Shown one piece after another: positions 61,883 through 64,000 of a stretch of 64,000 nucleotides of DNA. Source of the stretch: Nautilus pompilius. Taxonomy: Eukaryota; Mollusca; Cephalopoda; Nautilida; Nautilidae. Within the stretch, counting starts at the first letter, position 1; each line of letters opens with the position of its first letter. The DNA lies in assembly GCA_018389105.1 (NCBI GenBank), contig JACATO010002451.1, positions 568,001 to 632,000 of the forward strand, given 5' to 3'. The position numbers and the translations under genes are program-made. Under the pieces are notes generated by a model. That model saw nothing but the letters and a program-made list of their open reading frames with translations, ran no database searches and had not been told where the DNA came from.

Positions 61883-63282
61883 ATTTGTCTCCCTTGCTTA
61901 AGTATGGCAATCGTTGTCTGTCTGCCTGTGTGTATAAATATTTTAAATTTCTATAGCTGATAATTATCTTGAAAGTTTATTTGTCAAATCTGGTGATTTT
62001 TTAATATGCTACTGGAGTGGGGAGACAAAAATGAAGACAATGATATGCTTTTTCTTCTCTCCTGTTTATATTAGATTTTATTATCTGATAGTATTCTTTT
62101 CTTGAGCAGGTTTGCTTAATCAGTAATTGCCAGAAGATTTTCATGAATGAAATAATAAACAAGTCCAGTTTAAGCAAATTTCAGGGATATTATGATTTTC
62201 AAGCACTCTATTAGGAATGTATTGGTTCTAGGTTCCTTTAGCTGGTACCTTTGAGCAACCATTTCAAGGATCCCCCCAATAGGAAGAGAACTGGCCATCA
62301 ATAAGATTCTTAAATAAATTAATGCTGTTGCTATTAACTACCTTTCCCACCAGTTTATTCCACTCAGCTCAGCTTTCCACCCATATTACTTGTTACTGCA
62401 GATGGATGAACAAATGTCCTTTTGTCCTGATGCCAAAGTCCCCTAGTTACTTTGTTTAAAAAATCTCTTAAACATTTAAAATTTTAACTTGGCAGATCTT
62501 TATTATTATTTTTAAAAAATAATCTATCAGTGGATTGCAAATGTATAAAAGTGGGGAGACATTCTCATAAAACTATACTGAACTTTTCTCAACTGAATGA
62601 TGACAGATCATTTAATTGTTATCATGCAATGCTTTATAAGAAAGAGATTGTAAATGATATTTAAAAACTGGTTAAAATTGTATGTATTTTATTACATACA
62701 CAGAATTACTGATACAGATTGAACCTCATTGTATGTGTTTAAAAAAATGCATTTCGTAAGTATCATTTTAAAAATCTAATTTTAACCCTTTGGTATACCA
62801 CTTGGAGTGAGTTGTACTCTTTTACCCTTAAAATTTGTAATACTCAGGACAGGTTATGGAAACCATGGAGGGTGTGACATGTGGTTCCTTCTTTGTTAAT
62901 ATGAACCTTGCTAACAAGCAACCTGTATCACTCCAACCCCACTCTCACATGTTTTCCATTACAAGTGTTGACTAAATATATGAACAGTTCAACACAAATA
63001 CCAGTTAGAACTTCTAGACTGATGGTGTAATGGAGGTTAAAAGCTGGCCTGGTATATATGGGGTAAATTGAATTTGACTTGGAAAATGAAAAAAAATTAA
63101 TACGTAGGAAAGAAAAAGAATTAGCATTTTCAATTGGGTTTAAATAGGTGACTGCAGAATTTATTGCTTTATCACAGGCAGTGAAAGGAGTTTTACCTGC
63201 AGAACTAAGAGAACACATCAGTGAATATTCAACTAACTCAAAAGCTTATAAGTTTTTCCTCACTCTGTATTGTTAATCACAG

Positions 63283-63423
63283 GTAAAGGAGGCAATCAAT
63301 GTTCTTGAAGACTGGATGCTAAAAAGAGATCGTGTCATGCCTACTCCGTATGAATTCAATCTCCTAATCAGCATACTTGGTCGAGCAGGTTACACAAAAA
63401 AGGCTTTTCAGCTGTTCAACAAG
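63283..63423 (+). CDS. PTCD1: PTCD1-like protein, coding exon 3 (gene continues past the window)
   Basis: 141 bp, 47 codons, phase 0 at both ends, bounded by CACAG and GTAAGC. It encodes VKEAINVLEDWMLKRDRV and then PYEFNLLISILGRAGYTKKA. This corresponds to the start of the PPR array in PTCD1: a helix ending in E-x-x-M-L-x-x-x-R-V, then a PPR repeat with the signature GRAGYTKKAFQLFNK. The vertebrate protein has about 700 residues. The three exons here give about 350, so roughly half the gene lies beyond the right edge. Other PPR proteins are possible, but the match around GRxGYxKKAF favours PTCD1. Confidence 0.88.
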
Positions 63424-63857
63424 GTAAGCTACGCATGCATGTGTGTTTTGGGGGAAGGTGTTAATCACTTGAAGAATGGGTATCTGAACCAACCTCTGAA
63501 AGCTTTCAGGTTCGTTTCTTTTAAAAAGCCAAAATCAGCAAACAAGTTGTCACCTGTAGGTACAGATAATATTTAGTCTAACTGCAGATAGCCATACAGT
63601 CCATCGAAACTGTTACTTCAGTGAGGATGGGTAAAAAGCCAAACTTGCAAGTAGTTCTAATAGCCAAGATGGTTGGAAAAACTGAGCTAATTCATGATTT
63701 TTTACAGTTTTTTCTGCCTTAGCTATGGAAAAGCCACATTAACTTGAAGCTCTGGAAAGGGAGTGTTTAGGAGGTCAACAGAGCATCCTTTAATATACTT
63801 CCAGATCAACTGGCTTTGAAAGCTAAAAGGGATTGTCAATCTCCATTAAAATTTTTG
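63424..63857 (+). other. Intron 3 of the PTCD1-like gene, left part
   Basis: AT-rich, CpG-poor sequence after a strong donor. No further coding exon is recognisable before the window ends. Confidence 0.6.
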
Positions 63858-64000
63858 AAGAGGTCTGTCGAAAAAGTATCCGACTTTATTTTTTCCCGTG
63901 GGAAGTAATGATGTTAGGGAGGCAAAAGTGGAGCCGCATTCCTTCATGTGCATACGTGGTTTTTGGCGGGCTTGCTGGATGCATCAGTTGTTGTCAGGCA
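63858..64000. mobile_element. Probable end of a DNA transposon, cut by the window edge
   Basis: From 63861 the composition changes abruptly to CpG-containing sequence starting AGGTCTGTCGAAAAAGTATC. This resembles the terminal repeats of mariner-like elements common in invertebrates. The rest lies outside the window, so the identity is tentative. Confidence 0.35.

Larger units (their letters stand above)
60901..63282 (+). other. Intron 2 of the PTCD1-like gene (2,382 bp)
   Basis: Starts GTAAAC and ends TTGTTAATCACAG. CpG-poor. It contains a 35-bp triple repeat and a (CT)n run, listed separately. No other gene seen. Confidence 0.8.

Overview
The window is a stretch of animal nuclear genome. 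It has long AT-rich non-coding DNA, spliceosomal introns, tRNA-derived SINE-like repeats, degraded LINEs, Tc1/mariner and Tigger DNA transposons, and very abundant microsatellites (CT/GA, GT, AAT, CAA/CAG). There is no sign of bacterial organisation: no operons and no ribosome binding sites. The repeat mixture, together with CpG loss confined largely to one gene body, fits an invertebrate such as a mollusc or other lophotrochozoan, but the taxon is an inference and not proven by any single gene.

Layout. 0-19.5 kb is gene-poor DNA with microsatellites, a SINE-like copy and degenerate tandem repeats. 19.5-24.1 kb carries two dead transposase genes, one Tc1-like and one cecropia/Hsmar1-like mariner. 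25.93-29.42 kb is a complete Tigger (pogo superfamily) transposon with terminal inverted repeats and TA target duplications. It carries a near-full-length transposase, a nested tRNA-derived SINE with its own 11-bp target duplication, and an internal 16-bp minisatellite of about 50 units that looks like an expansion of the element's own terminal sequence. 32.4-34.1 kb (minus) and 37.65-39.3 kb (plus) are two broken LINE reverse-transcriptase genes of different families. 41-47 kb is microsatellites and SINE-like copies. 48.1-49.9 kb (minus) holds a member of a widespread uncharacterised, probably transposon-related protein family, interrupted by one stop codon. 51-56.7 kb is minisatellites and microsatellites.

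The only clear host gene begins at 57.87 kb and runs off the right edge. It is a mitochondrial pentatricopeptide-repeat protein most like PTCD1, with three coding exons whose splice sites and phases agree. Its introns are strongly CpG-depleted compared with the CpG-rich intergenic DNA to the left.

The most unusual signals are: the Tigger element with a terminal-repeat-derived minisatellite; a frameshift in its transposase exactly at a perfect 24-bp palindrome; 18 perfect TGACGTCA palindromes, 11 of them inside GA/CT microsatellites with a shared core; and the sharp CpG boundary at the start of the PTCD1-like gene. No multi-gene system of a recognisably new kind is visible.
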